A stretch of 64,000 nucleotides of DNA from Omphiscola glabra. Taxonomy: Eukaryota; Mollusca; Gastropoda; Lymnaeidae. The translations under genes and the position numbers were made by a program. The number at the start of each line of letters is the position of its first letter. Positions within the stretch are counted from its first letter, which is position 1. The stretch is taken from contig OZ024794.1 in NCBI GenBank assembly GCA_964017045.1, forward strand, positions 50,969,013-51,033,012. Reading direction: 5' to 3'. The notes beneath the pieces are model-generated. The model worked only from the letters and a program-made list of their open reading frames with translations. It was not told the origin of the DNA and did not search any database. This document shows positions 44,783-57,018 of this stretch, one piece after another.

Positions 44783-46310
44783 TCCAAGACGTTTTTTATT
44801 AAAACAGTTGCTATTAAAATAACAAAATGTCTTCCAATGCCGTAAAGTGGCAATTAAACACTTTTTAAACAAATACGTGTAGAATGGCCCTAGAGAGCTC
44901 GACATGTAGTCAACATATTTAGAGATTGGACACAGACAATACGCGCTTCAACTCGATATTCATGATATTCCTTACGGGATATTTCACTGGTCTGCTGCTA
45001 CAAAAGAACATTATCTCAATGGCCATTTTTCATCCTCAAAAAAAAAAAAAAAATAAATACAAAAGAGGATAATAAATGAAGGACTGCGTTGAAGCTGTGT
45101 GAAGGGAATAGTGGAACAAGTTATGTGGAAGCTTGAAACAGAAAGTTGTTTTCCTTTTTAACTCTCTATGGTGTGTTGGTACAGGACATCAGTGCCATGA
45201 TTTTTTTTTTAAAAAGCATTTAAATAACGAAGACTAAACAGGTATGTTTTACCATGATGTAGCAACTGAACAGGTATGTTTTACTATGTAGTAGTGACCA
45301 CAGGTATGTTTTACAATGTTGTAAGAGGGATCACTTAATTTCAAGAGGAGAACATGACGTCAGTGATGCTGAATATGAATATTTATTCCAAATCCCCCCC
45401 CCCCCCCCACTTTTCCCCCATTTAATGAGGTAATTTTTCAGTCATAGCAGAAACCCCTCTTCGGATTAGCACACCTTCTTGACAATCATAAAAATTAGAA
45501 TCCATAAGTGCGAGCCCGAGTTTAAAGTTATATATAAAATATAACATGTGTACAACCAGCCCCTCCATTGTATTTGTAACGTAGGCGCACATTTACAGCA
45601 TCCAGTTGATATGGTCTGCAACTCACTCTTCAGTCGCCATCTCTGCCTCATTAAAACATTTGTTGCTCTGGACAGGCAGAATGGAGGTGGAATATCTTCA
45701 GCATGGTCGCGTTTATTTTGAAAAGGCAGCAGGCGCGAGCCCTCTGATCCACGGGCCACAAACCCGTTGTTTGTCCCGGCCAACATTCCTTTCCTACCAC
45801 CCAAATGGCACCGTGTGTGTGTGTGTGTGTGGGGGGGGGGGTACCTTGTATCATTTCCAGCACCTTCCAAGCCGCGGCACCAAACCCTTGATGAGACAAG
45901 TCTTCTATTAGCGGGATCCACCGTCCGTGATGTTGCCCCACTGCTCTGAACTCCAGACGCCCGACTCTTCATCTTGGTAACGTGATCGTCCACTAAACGC
46001 GGTTGGCAGTCAGCCAGAACAGAATAAAATACGCAACTTTGAAAACAGATCAACACAGCTCAGTGCGAACTAGAACACCCTCAGCTCTATTCAACCCTGG
46101 GTTTGCGCGGGGCGGGGGGGGGGGGGGCTCTGATGGCTGTCACTTACTCTCATAGAATATCATTGACGACTGTCACTTCCTGTCATAGAACATCAATCGT
46201 AAAGATCATAAGTAGGGTTTCAGAATAGTGAATTTTGGGACGGCGAGTAGTACAATTTAGTGACGCCATTTTATAAAGATAATATTATCTGAAATAGTCT
46301 ACAGCCTCCT
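44783..46310. other. mostly single-copy stretch, no gene recognised
   Basis: Holds three diverged copies of gaacaggtatgttttac (45239-45318), a (GT)n-G11 run near 45815-45841, and poly(C)/poly(G) runs. Overlapping frames of about 100-196 codons at 45466-46056 on both strands show no known domain. Confidence 0.45.
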
Positions 46311-46319
46311 GCGTGACCA

Positions 46320-46388
46320 TATCTGGTCACATATCTGTTCACATATCTGGTCACATATCTGGTCTTATATCTGGTCACATATCTAGTT
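46320..46388. repeat. 12-bp tandem repeat, about 6 copies
   Basis: Unit atctggtcacat. Confidence 0.85.
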
Positions 46389-46537
46389 TGACTGAGCGTA
46401 GTTAACGCAACACTTATGGTAAAATACATACCTGCTAAAGGACTTAATACTTATAACTGTTTAATGAATATATATGTAAAGTGCCGATATTACACTTGAA
46501 CAATGGTTTTCTCGTGAGCTGTTTTCAAATAACAACA

Positions 46538-46893
46538 CAAGATGTACAATGACCCAATAGACCCCAGCTTCCATTCTAAACATCGTCCAGATGTACAACA
46601 AGATGTACAATGACCCAATAGACCCCAGCTTCCATTCTAAACATCGTCCAGATGTACAACAAGATGTACAATGACCCAATAGACCACAACTTCCATTCTA
46701 AACATCGTCCAGATGTACAACAAGATGTACAATGACCCAATAGACCACAACTTCCATTCTAAACATCGTCCGGATGTACAACAAGATGTACAATGACCCA
46801 ATAGACCACAACTTCCATTCTAAACATCGTCCGTATGTACAACAAGATGTACAATGACCCAATAGACCACATCTTCCATTGTAAACATCGAAA
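46538..46893. repeat. 61-bp tandem repeat, about 6 copies
   Basis: Unit cccaatagaccacaacttcc then attctaaacatcgtccagat and gtacaacaagatgtacaatga. Small changes (cca to ccg; cacaact to ccagct) mark sub-blocks. Confidence 0.94.
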
Positions 46894-47565
46894 AGATTGA
46901 CGTGCATAGGAATTTATTTCGTTATGACAAGGTCTGTGAAGTCAAAGTAAAATATGTGTACTGCGTGTGTACTGCGTGTGTACTGCGAAAGTCGGAATGG
47001 TCATTGGCGTTACCTTCATTAAATGCCGCCACTTGGGGCGAACTCCCCAAATTGAGCGCCCCCCCCCACCAAACACACGCGAAAATCATTACATAATGCA
47101 ATAATAATCCCCCCAACAATGTCAACCAAGACGGTCGCCCCGATCAGGATGCCACCCCATCAGGACACCCCACCCCCCACCACTTTGACGAAAGGTAACG
47201 GATACGAATTTACAGTTTCCAGAAAAAATTAATGTAAGACAAGAGATGTTCATTGTCTAACAGAAGCACCCCCCCCCTTTTTTTTCCAACCACCAAGAAA
47301 AGCGCCAATGAAATGTTAAAAATAATTATGAAGCAGTTACCCGTTCACAGTAATTGAGTGCAGTTGTCACCCATTATGAATTATAAAAAAAAAAAAAAGG
47401 ATTTTAAAGAAAACAACATTTTTTTAGAACTTTAGAATATTCTTTTAACGCAATCTCATGGAATTTGACCATGCCAGGCACAGAGGATGTAACATTTGTC
47501 GACACTTAAGTTTAAAGTTTAAACATAAAAATTAAAAAAAATAAAAATTTGACAAATACGTATTA
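46894..47565. other. single-copy stretch, no gene recognised
   Basis: Poly(C) runs near 47059 and 47268; no coding signal. Confidence 0.5.
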
Positions 47566-47567
47566 AA

Positions 47568-47868
47568 AAGCTATAAGAAACCATTAAAAAGCCATGTTCC
47601 CTCATTCAAGAAACCATTAAAAAGCCACGTTCCCTCATTCAAGAAACCATTAAAAAGCCATGTTCCGTCATTCAAGAAACCTTTAAAAAGCCATGTTCCC
47701 TCATTCAAGAAACCATTAAAAAGCCATGTTCCCTCATTCAAGAAACCTTTAAAAAGCCATGTTCCCTCATTCAAGAAACCTTTAAAAAGCCATGTTCCCT
47801 CATTCAAGAAACCTTTAAAAAGCCATGTTCCCTCATTCAAGAAACCTTTAAAAAGCCATGTTCCCTCA
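47568..47868. repeat. 33-bp minisatellite, 9 copies
   Basis: Unit aagaaacctttaaaaagcca then tgttccctcattc. The minus frame EGTWLFKGFLN is open only because 33 is a multiple of 3. Confidence 0.95.
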
Positions 47869-48690
47869 GACAACGGCGAAAGCCAAAGCCCATAAACACC
47901 CGTAATGCCACTTTAAGTAGTTTAAGAGTCCTTACAGCATGACACCCGGGTTTAAAGGTCTTTACAGCACGACCCCGGGATGGGGGGGGGGGGGGTGAAT
48001 AAGTTGACCGCGCATTGATTTCATTTTAAGAACCGTTTCATGCACGGCAGGGTTGCGCAAACATCGATTAGCAGAACTTAAGATGTCCCTCTGCTCGCCT
48101 ACCCAAACATACAGACACGCCTCAAGGCCTGCTGCAGAACTCATTTCTCGCTCAGACCACCCAGTTGGAGCCGATCTGCGCTCCGTGAGCTGCATGCCTT
48201 GCCTGGTTTCATTGCTGTACGACACAGGCAACATGAGCTGAGCATTATAGACGCCTTGCAAGGAATTGGTGGGATGAAGGTGGGGTGGGGGGTGGGGGAG
48301 GGCAGGGGGGAGGGGGGATAGGCGCGGGAGTGGGGGTGGGGTGGCAGCTGGGGTGGTGGTCTAAATCGAGATTCTCGGAGCGTTTTTAAATGCATGTATG
48401 CGATTACTGCTGGATTAATTGGCTTGGCTGGAAGCCTTCGACGTCTACCAGGGTCAACTGGCGATCATGTGAAGTAACATTTGTAATAGTTTTATTTTTA
48501 AAAAAGAAAAAGTTTAAAACGGGTTTTTGGGAGGTTTTCATGGTGTCAAAATCTGAGAATCCTTGTAATTTATGATACGGACAGATGGTAAAGTTTTTTT
48601 CTTAATCTATACACCATTGAAGCTCTTTGAAATGATCAACTAAAGTTGCATACTAGTTGCAAAGTGAGTTAAGTCTCCTTGTCTTGTCCT
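47869..48690. other. single-copy stretch, no gene recognised
   Basis: Poly(G) near 47981 and a G-rich ggtggggtggggggtggggg tract at 48265-48355 able to form quadruplexes. No coding signal. Confidence 0.5.
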
Positions 48691-48697
48691 CGGTTGT

Positions 48698-48880
48698 TTT
48701 CACGTTATCATGTTTTCCCGGTGGTCCTCGTCCTGTCACGGTTGTCGTCACGTTGTCCCGGTTATTCTCACATTGTCCCGGTTGTCGTCACGTTCTCCCG
48801 GTTGTCCTCACGTGGTCCCGGTTGTCGTCATGTTGTCCCGGCTCTCCTCTTTTTCTTCCGGCCAACCTCGCGTCAACCCG
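48698..48880. repeat. 20-bp diverged repeat, about 8 copies
   Basis: Unit ggttgtcgtcacgttgtccc with substitutions. Confidence 0.88.
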
Positions 48881-50368
48881 GTAGAATCTGAAGAGCTAGC
48901 CCCCAACCTTCACCCTCCTCATTGCCCAGTCCATCTCGTCTCATTGACAAGCAACGGAACTACTCGTCTTATCGAATTGTCTTATTGACATGGACTTCTC
49001 AAAGATGGAAATGGGAGCCCATGTCAATGTTTGGTCGCCCCATCAGGACCGGGGGCGTAGGGCACCGCCAACGGCGCCAGCGCTCCGCCACCTCCCTAAT
49101 AGTGACCACGTGAGAATTCCACCGTCGGTCGGCGTTCAATGGAGGACTGTTGACATATGCGTATTAGGGAAGGTGTTGGATATCCGAAGGGGCCATCGGT
49201 TTGTAGACAGACCGAATGATTAAGTCGGAGCACAACTTAAGTCGACAAATGTTAAATTCTCCTGCTGCCTGGCGCGGTCAAATGGAATTAGATTGCATTA
49301 GAAAACGTTTTAAAATTATTATTATTATTATTTTTAATTTAAAACATTAAAATTCCCTTTTATCACCATTGAATTCATTGTTCAAAATATTTGGATATTT
49401 CAGCTGAGGAGGTTTTTAAAGAAACTTTGTAAAATATTTTTGAAGAAATCCTCTGGACAAATTTGAATGATACCACTTCAATGCACAACAAACATGTTAT
49501 TATTTATTAATTTACGTTACTGGCATAGTATCATACATACAATAGTAGTTAGGAAATATTTTTTTCTCGATTTAAAAAACAAACAAAACAACTTCGATTA
49601 ACAATGTCGGAATATTGTCAAGGCTTTGAACTGAACCAGATATATTATATTCCAGGGCGCTCGTCTGATATATAACCTTATAAGGACGATCTTAGCCGTC
49701 GGAATAGATCTCAAACAAGTTTGTAGGTACACACTAGTCGCAATATAATGAATGTGCTGGAGGCAAAGCTAGTCTTTTTAAAAAAAATATCGTTGACTAT
49801 TTTAGGCCAGTAGTGAAAATAATATAGAAAGTCGAATATTCATGTAGAATTTTTGAATGATGTTCCCCAAAGGTAATACTGTATGTGTTAATTATTGCTT
49901 TACAACCACGCGACTTAGCAATGTAGACATGATAAACTTAACATATGAAAGTTCCTGTAATTGAAAGCATATCATTCATGATCAGTTTGGAATTTTACAC
50001 TTGAAAAAAAATTTTTTTTTTTTGAGTCTTAGGGTCCACAATAGAAATATGCCTATGACGAACGTAGAAATATGCCGCGACAAAGAAAACTAGTCTCCAT
50101 TTCCAAGGTTAAACTTTTATATTAGTTGTGCAAACATTGCTTCATTCATGCGCAAACATCTTTTCAAAGTTAATCCGACGATTAATCCAAGGGCAGACCA
50201 TTACACACGTCCCTTTGGGTTACCCTCCCCTGCAACCGCCCCCCTTTTCCCTCCGACCACTTCTCAGACCCCCGCCCACCCCCCCCCCCTTTCCCCACAC
50301 GTTCACAATTTCAGTCAGCCGCAACTTTGCAAAACTTCTGGCTATCTGTTTGTTTGAGTAGAAAGCTC
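48881..50368. other. single-copy stretch, no gene recognised
   Basis: CpG-containing block at 48990-49230 (open for about 77 codons, no known domain), then AT-rich sequence to about 50100 and a C-rich patch at 50220-50300. Confidence 0.5.
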
Positions 50369-51545
50369 CTTGTCGTCAGCCACGTCGTCACCCTTGTCGT
50401 CACCCATGTCGTCACCCTTGTCGTCACCCTTGTCGTCACCCTTGTCGTCACCCTTGTCGTCACCCTTGTCGTCACCCATGTCGTCACCCTTGTCGTCACC
50501 CTTGTCGTCACCCTTGTCGTCACCCTTGTCGTCAGCCACGTCGTCACCCTTGTCGTCACCCTTGTCGTCACCCTTGTCGTCACCCTTGTCGTCACCCTTG
50601 TCGTCACCCTTGTCGTCACCCTTGTCGTCACCCTTGTCGTCACCCTTGTCGTCACCCTTGTCGTCAGCCACGTCGTCACCCTTGTCGTCACCCTTGTCGT
50701 CACCCTTGTCGTCAGCCACGTCGTCACCCTTGTCGTCACCCTTGTCGTCACCCTTGTCGTCACCCTTGTCGTCACCCTTGTCGTCACCCTTGTCGTCACC
50801 CTTGTCGTCACCCTTGTCGTCACCCTTGTCGTCACCCTTGTCGTCACCCATGTCGTCACCCTTGTCGTCACCCATGTCGTCACCCTTGTCGTCACCCTTG
50901 TCGTCACCCTTGTCGTCACCCTTGTCGTCACCCTTGTCGTCACCCTTGTCGTCACCCTTGTCGTCACCCTTGTCGTCACCCTTGTCGTCACCCTTGTCGT
51001 CACCCTTGTCGTCACCCTTGTCGTCACCCTTGTCGTCACCCTTGTCGTCACCCTTGTCGTCACCCTTGTCGTCACCCTTGTCGTCACCCTTGTCGTCACC
51101 CTTGTCGTCACCCTTGTCGTCACCCTTGTCGTCACCCATGTCGTCACCCTTGTCGTCACCCATGTCGTCACCCTTGTCGTCACCCTTGTCGTCACCCTTG
51201 TCGTCACCCTTGTCGTCACCCTTGTCGTCACCCTTGTCGTCACCCTTGTCGTCACCCTTGTCGTCACCCTTGTCGTCACCCTTGTCGTCACCCTTGTCGT
51301 CACCCATGTCGTCACCCTTGTCGTCACCCTTGTCGTCACCCTTGTCGTCACCCTTGTCGTCACCCTTGTCGTCACCCTTGTCGTCACCCTTGTCGTCACC
51401 CATGTCGTCACCCTTGTCGTCACCCTTGTCGTCACCCATGTCGTCACCCATGTCGTCACCCTTGTCGTCACCCTTGTCGTCACCCTTGTCGTCACCCTTG
51501 TCGTCACCCTTGTCGTCACCCTTGTCGTCACCCTTGTCGTCACCC
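50369..51545. repeat. 12-bp minisatellite, about 98 copies
   Basis: Unit cttgtcgtcacc with marked variants (catgtcgtcacc and gtcagccacg). The unit has no stop in at least four frames, so four overlapping frames of 401-413 codons result: VVTL and SSPL on plus, TRVT and DDKG on minus. The variant pattern M-L-M recurs 288 bp apart (about 50849/50873 and 51137/51161), showing block duplication of 24 units. Confidence 0.97.
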
Positions 51546-51825
51546 AAACCATGGTTTAAACCGAAATTAGCATAATCCGTGTGTTGAATATTTCTAACAT
51601 ACTTTCATGTCGTCTTGTAATTGCCTCTATCTAGACTCTATCGTTACATTTCATTTAAGACATTTAGCTTCACACATTTCTATCGTGGGGTCAAAGTCGT
51701 TACCTGTGTAGCCTTTAGTTTCAAAAGTTTCGACCATGCCCATGCAGTCAGAATGGTTTCCCGTGTAACGTAGCTGCGTTTTTAAAGATTTAATCAATAT
51801 TTGTGAACCGTGCGCCACCTCTTCT
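51546..51825. other. single-copy spacer between two arrays
   Basis: No coding or repeat structure was recognised. Confidence 0.5.
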
Positions 51826-52212
51826 GGCCACCATTCGCCAGTGACACAAGATGACCTTGTCCGGCCACGATTGGCCTTTGACATAAGAAGACCTTGTCCG
51901 GCCACCCTTGGCCAGTGACACAAGCTGACCCTGTCCGGCTGCCATTGACCAGTGACACAAGATGACTTCGTCCGGCCACCATTGGCCAGAGACATAAGAA
52001 GACCTTGTCCGGCCACCCTTGGCCAGTGACACAAGCTGACCCTGTCCGGCTGTCATTGACCAGTGACACCAGATGACTTTGTCCGGCCACCATTGGCCAG
52101 AGACATAAGAAGACCTTGTCCGGCCACCCTTGGCCAGTGACACAAGCTGACCCTGTCCGGCTGTCATTGACCAGTGACACCAGATGACCTTGTCCGGCCA
52201 CCATTGACCAGT
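51826..52212. repeat. 37-bp repeat in 111-bp higher-order units
   Basis: The basic unit is cttgtccggccacccttggc then cagtgacacaagctgac. Three variant units (ending cataagaag, caagctgac, ccagatgac) repeat in the same order, giving a 111-bp higher-order unit present about three times. 111 bp keeps three minus frames open (125-172 codons). Confidence 0.92.
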
Positions 52213-53380
52213 GCCCTAAGACTATAGAAATAAAAAGTATATAAAAAATATAAAGTGCCAGTCTTGTCTTTAAAGAGCCACCTAGAGTCATAACTATCTC
52301 ACAATCTCCCAAGTTAAATCTAACTTATTGATCAATAAGGCCAAGACCACCAAACCGACGGTGTCTACATTAGACCTTTTGTTTGTTGACAGTAATTTAT
52401 AATTATTAACCATGTTTTAAAAAAAACAAACAAATAAATTGTAATATATATCAATAAAAATTATTATCATCTCTATTATGAACGGTGTTTGGCTTAAAGT
52501 CAAACATTACATTTGATAAAATGCAAAATCCATAATAGAAGACTAGGAATGTGTCCACTCAATATGATGCTGCACAACTAACTTCTTCACAGTAGACACC
52601 TTGCTTTCCTTTATCTCATCAGTCCCCCCTGAGTCCCCCCCCCCCTTTTTTTTTTCTTCCCCAGGGCACAGCTTAATGTCTGCAAACAGAACATGGTAAA
52701 TCAAGACTTCTGTAACTGTCTCGTTTAATCCCAGACATATCTCACAAAACGGATTCAACTGTAAATGCCGTCGGACGGGTAACACTGCGCAGCTTCACGC
52801 TTTAAAAAAACCACAAAAAAACAAAAAACAACAACAACAAAAAAAACCACAAAAAAAAACCCACCTCTTCTGGTCACGCTATCAAACAGTCGACCTACGC
52901 CACCAGCCCACGCATAACAGGGCGACGGGCCTGTGATCTCCTTCGTGGGACCGTTTCATTCACACGGCGCGACATGCCCACGTACACCCATAGCTGTCAC
53001 CGCCAATAAGCTTCAAAATGTGTGCAGACGGCAGGCAACATGGAACCTGGGATCACCGCTTTCATATCGGTGGCTCGGGCCGCCACGGAGAGCTCCCGTG
53101 TTACTATATTTTTACCACTCTAAACAGTCACTATACATTTTCATGTAATCAATTTTCAATACTTCATTTATATTCATTAAACGTCCCTTAGATATCAAAG
53201 TGTTGATTATAGAGAGGGGTTCGATCGTTCCAACCTTATAGGACAGTGAGAGTGAGCAGTTGAAAGGGCAACATTAGCCGCCATTGAACTGACTGAAGCA
53301 GACGTAAGACCAAGTCCCCCTTTAAATAAGTCTTCTTAGATGCAAACTAATTGATATTATGTAGTTTATTATATAACCAC
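52213..53380. other. single-copy stretch, no gene recognised
   Basis: AT-rich to 52500, a poly(C)-poly(T) junction near 52636-52656, an A/C-rich tract near 52803-52862. No exon signal. Confidence 0.5.
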
Positions 53381-53382
53381 AG

Positions 53383-53539
53383 CTGGACACAGTACTGGAC
53401 ACAGTACTGGACACAGTACTGGACACAGTACTGGACACAGTACTGGACACAGTACTGGACACAGTACTGGACACAGTACTGGACACAGTACTGGACACAG
53501 TACTGGACACAGTACTGGACACAGTACTGGACACAGTAC
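53383..53539. repeat. 12-bp minisatellite, 13 copies
   Basis: Unit ctggacacagta, no variation between most copies. Confidence 0.96.
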
Positions 53540-53759
53540 TATGGACATGGACAGCGGGAAAGGGGGTGGAGATCTTGAATCATCCACTCCACAGTGTTGA
53601 GTGTGTCTCAATGTGTCTCAGTATCTGTTGAACACGTCCAGACACCCACCTGAAGAAGCTTTGATCTTCTGAGAGAACCAGATAAAGATAGTAGTGTAGT
53701 GGGCGTTAGTGGGCAACATGGAACAAGTACCAAAAACAGAGAGTAGTGCAGATTTACAC

Positions 53760-54180
53760 AGCATGTTTGTGTGGGAACAGGCGGGTTGTGGTGGGAACAG
53801 AGAGGTGGTGGTGAGTAGGGAGGAACATAGCGAACAGTGCTGGGTAGCAACATAAGGTTAGTTGTGGGAACAGAGGGTAGTGGTGGTAACTTATGGGTAG
53901 TGATGGGAACAAAGAGAGGGTGGTGCTGGGACCAGAGGGTGGTGCTGGGAACAGAGGGTGGTGCTGGGAACAGAGGGTGGTGCTGGGAACAGAGGGTGGT
54001 GCTGGGAACAGAGGGTGGTGCTGGGAACAGAGGGTGGTGCTGGGAACAGAGGGTGGTGCTGGGAACAGAGGGTGGTGCTGGGAACAGAGGGTGGTGCTGG
54101 GAACAGAGGGTGGTGCTGGGAACAGAGGGTGGTGCTGGGAACAGAGGGTGGTGCTAGGAACAGAGGGTGGTGCTGGGAAC
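53760..54180. repeat. 19-bp minisatellite with diverged left flank
   Basis: About 13 near-identical copies of gggaacagagggtggtgct from about 53928, preceded by degenerate versions from 53760. Its right edge is duplicated in inverted orientation at 56582-56655. Confidence 0.94.
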
Positions 54181-54224
54181 TGAAAGTAGTCGTGCGAACT
54201 ATCTAGCTATAGGTGAGGCATTTA
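54170..54224 (+). repeat. left arm of a 55-bp inverted duplication
   Basis: gtgctgggaactgaaagtag then tcgtgcgaactatctagcta and taggtgaggcattta. It matches the reverse complement of 56582-56636 with two mismatches. Confidence 0.93.
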
Positions 54225-54346
54225 AAATGTACCTCGATAGTCAGTTTTTCTAACCAAAATGTGAAGTTGGTTATTGAACGCAAAATTTCAGACAAAGACC
54301 TGGTCAAATATTCAGATTTGAATATATTAACTCTTTGTTTGCTATG

Positions 54347-54590
54347 TTACTAAAGAAATGAGAGCACCACCATGTGTTACTAAAGAAATGAGAGTACCAC
54401 CATGTGCTACTAAAGAAATGAGAGCACCACCATGTGTTACTAAAGAAATGAAAGCACCACCAAGTGCTTCTAAATAAATGAGAGCACCATCATGTGCTAC
54501 TAAAGAAATGAGAGCACCACCATGTGCTACTAAAGAAATGAGAGCAGCACCATGTGCTACTAAAGAAACGAAAGCACCACCATGGGCTTC
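54347..54590. repeat. 30-bp tandem repeat, 8 copies
   Basis: Unit gttactaaagaaatgagagc then accaccatgt, with g/a variants. Confidence 0.94.
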
Positions 54591-55928
54591 GGTGTTCGAT
54601 GTTGCACTGCGACGGTCTCAGTGGACCGCCATGAGTTCATCGTTATCCCAACAACGAATCTCGGCGAACGGATGCGTCTAGTGTTTGTGTGACCGTTGTA
54701 TGTCTGTCCAGCACTGAGATGAACGTCAGCCGCATGACAGATTGACAGACGTGTTGATAATTGTCGTTTGCCAGTGTCGTAAATACTACTTGACTCTAAT
54801 CGCCAGGTGTTGACTGTATCAGATATGGAAATGGCCACGGGATCATAAAAAGACAAAGTATTTAAGACTGACGTCACAAGTAATACTTGACTAATTGTTC
54901 ATTTTAAAATAAATGTAAATAGTCGTAGCCTGACCGTGCAATACCGGGCCTTGCTGAAGACATTGCGGCTATGTGGCAAACCGAGTGGTCCATTCCATTT
55001 GCGCGGAGAAATACACACTTGAAAGTATGACTATTTCTATCATATGGGGTCCAAGCTACCACTTTAAAAAAAAAATATTTTTGCTATTTTGTTTTTGTTT
55101 TTTGAAAGGAGTGAGCGAAAAGTAATTTTAATTCTGAAAAATTACTACTAATGGATAAGAGGGTGAATGATATTGGTCGATCAGTTCACCATGATCACGT
55201 GGTATGCGCGCATTTTGTGAGTTCTTGTGAATGGCTGTGCATTTAATGCAAAGAGAATAGATTAGATTCGCAATTTCTTTTAATGCACTGATGTTTTGTA
55301 CGTGTCCTGGTTTTAATGGGAAACAAACAAAAACAACAAACAACAAAAAAAAAAAAATCCATTGATGTTTGTGGTTAAAGTGCTCTAAGATGGACTAGGG
55401 GGAGATAAGTTCGGTGATAAAAGTGAACAAGTCTCTTCCTGGCCACCTCGTTATCTGCTCCACATGTTACCACGTTTGGAGTGGCTGACTTGTGTCGCAC
55501 CGACCACGTCAGATTCACACAATCAAACGAGCAAAAACCCTACTAATACTTTAGTGGTGCCAAGGCCACGCAAAATTCAAAAGGTAGGATGGTCTTCACA
55601 GACTTGACCCAGCCAGGGGCGTAACTGTTACCGACCGTCCCTACGACTTCTTTGCCTCGGTGCACATTTAAAAAAAAAAGAGATTGTTCACTGAATAAAT
55701 TGGTTAAAATTGATTTGAAGAGGCAGTCCATTTGTTTTACCTTATTTCCCATTCTATCTATAAAACCAATTCAATTTTTTTTCTGTGTTCTTAAAAATAA
55801 ATGAGTACACGACAAATTTGTGTGAATAAGAACTAAAACAAGGTACGTCAAGATTTTAGTTATGATTAGACAAAATACGAATTCAAACGTTTTGCCACAA
55901 TGCCTTCATCAGTGCAACACAAAAAAAC
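54591..55928. other. single-copy stretch, no gene recognised
   Basis: No exon-like sequence. caggggcgtaact at 55614 resembles one end of a CAG-type MITE but no partner end was seen. Confidence 0.45.
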
Positions 55929-56177
55929 GGTTTCCGGAAAGTTGATCGAAAGAAATTTCGTCGACGGAAAATTGATGGACGGTAATTTGATCGAACGGAA
56001 ATTTGGCAGAATCTTTTTTTTTCAGTTCAGACGTTACAATTTTCATCAAAAGAAACTTGACGCAAAATTTTAACGTATGAACTAAAAAAAACGATTCGAC
56101 CAAATTTCCGTTCGATCAAATTTCCGTTCGATCAATTTCCCGTCGACGAAATTTCTTTCGATCAAATTTACGGATAC
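55929..56177. mobile_element. palindromic MITE built of ttccgttcgatcaaa units
   Basis: The left arm (about 55929-56012) and right arm (about 56090-56177) are inverted copies with gatcgaaagaaatttcgtcg and gatcgaacggaaatttgg. Within each arm a 17-18-bp motif (tttccgttcgatcaaa) repeats. A half copy is at 30975-31135. Family name unknown to me. Confidence 0.8.
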
Positions 56178-56581
56178 GCAAAAAAAACTATCAAAGAACT
56201 ATCATTTAATTAGACATAAGTGGATATCCTACTAATAGTTTAGAAAAGGGAAAGAATAAGAATGGGCTCTAATCCCTAACGAAAAAAAAATATCAGAGCA
56301 ACGGAAAGAAATTGGATGGAAGCACAATGTAAAACCAAACAGGAAAAGGACATTGCAGCTATGTAATATTGTGAATTTGGTTTATACCGTATGGATTCAT
56401 CGTACCAATGCTTGTAATATTTTGTTTTCCATATAAATTCTATCAGGTGTACTACTTGCGTGCAAAATACCAGCAACTGCAATGTCTAACGCTCCATCAT
56501 TGCTGGTAGCAATGTCCAAGTGTTTAGAAAAATGTGTTTGTTTTAACTTTGTAAATAATTTTTTTTATATTTTAAAAAACA

Positions 56582-56636
56582 TAAATGCCTCACCTATAGC
56601 TAGATAGTACGCACGACTACTTTCTGTTCCCAGCAC
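56582..56636 (-). repeat. right arm of a 55-bp inverted duplication
   Basis: Reverse complement of 54170-54224 with two mismatches. It continues outward into one or two diverged units of the 19-bp array (actttctgctc). Confidence 0.93.
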
Positions 56637-56834
56637 TACTTTCTGCTCATATCGAAAAATGACGCAAAAAAACAACGGTTGTGGTCATTTTAAATTTGGC
56701 TCGGGGATGACTTCGTTGTTGTGCGTAAGTTTTCTAATAATACCAAAACTTAATCCATTGGATTAAAATGTTAAAGAATAAAATTGAATTTTAGTTTAGT
56801 CATGAAAACTTTACACATGTTTTGAATTTTTTAG

Positions 56835-56945
56835 GTGTGACGTGACACTGGGGGGGAGGGGGGGATAATTTGTGACACTTTGTAACAGTGGGGAAGGGGG
56901 GTCTGAAAAGGTATTTTTTTGCGTGACGTAATTTGCGAACGACCC
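56835..56945. mobile_element. possible MITE fragment (gtgacactggggg .. gtgacgtaatttgcgaacgacccc)
   Basis: Contains duplicated gtgacact and cagtgggg motifs and the end word cgtgacgtaatttgcgaacg, which resembles ends of common invertebrate MITEs. Boundaries uncertain. Confidence 0.35.
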
Positions 56946-57018
56946 CTTGATATATATAAGGTATCAGAACTGCTCAACACGTCATCAAACTAGGTTTTTC
57001 ACTTTTTCTTGTCGTTCA

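Noticed and set aside
45466..46056. 196-residue minus-strand open frame
   Set aside because: Crosses a (CA)n-poly(C) run, overlaps open frames on the other strand, and shows no domain.
47040..47100. Additional CAG-type MITE ends at about 15347, 17131, 34063, 47040 and 55614
   Set aside because: Only one end resembling the family could be seen in each case; no partner terminus or target duplication was found.
50311..51559. Proteins of about 400 residues (VVTL, SSPL, TRVT, DDKG repeats)
   Set aside because: Four frames of one 12-bp array; no unique sequence beyond a few flanking codons.
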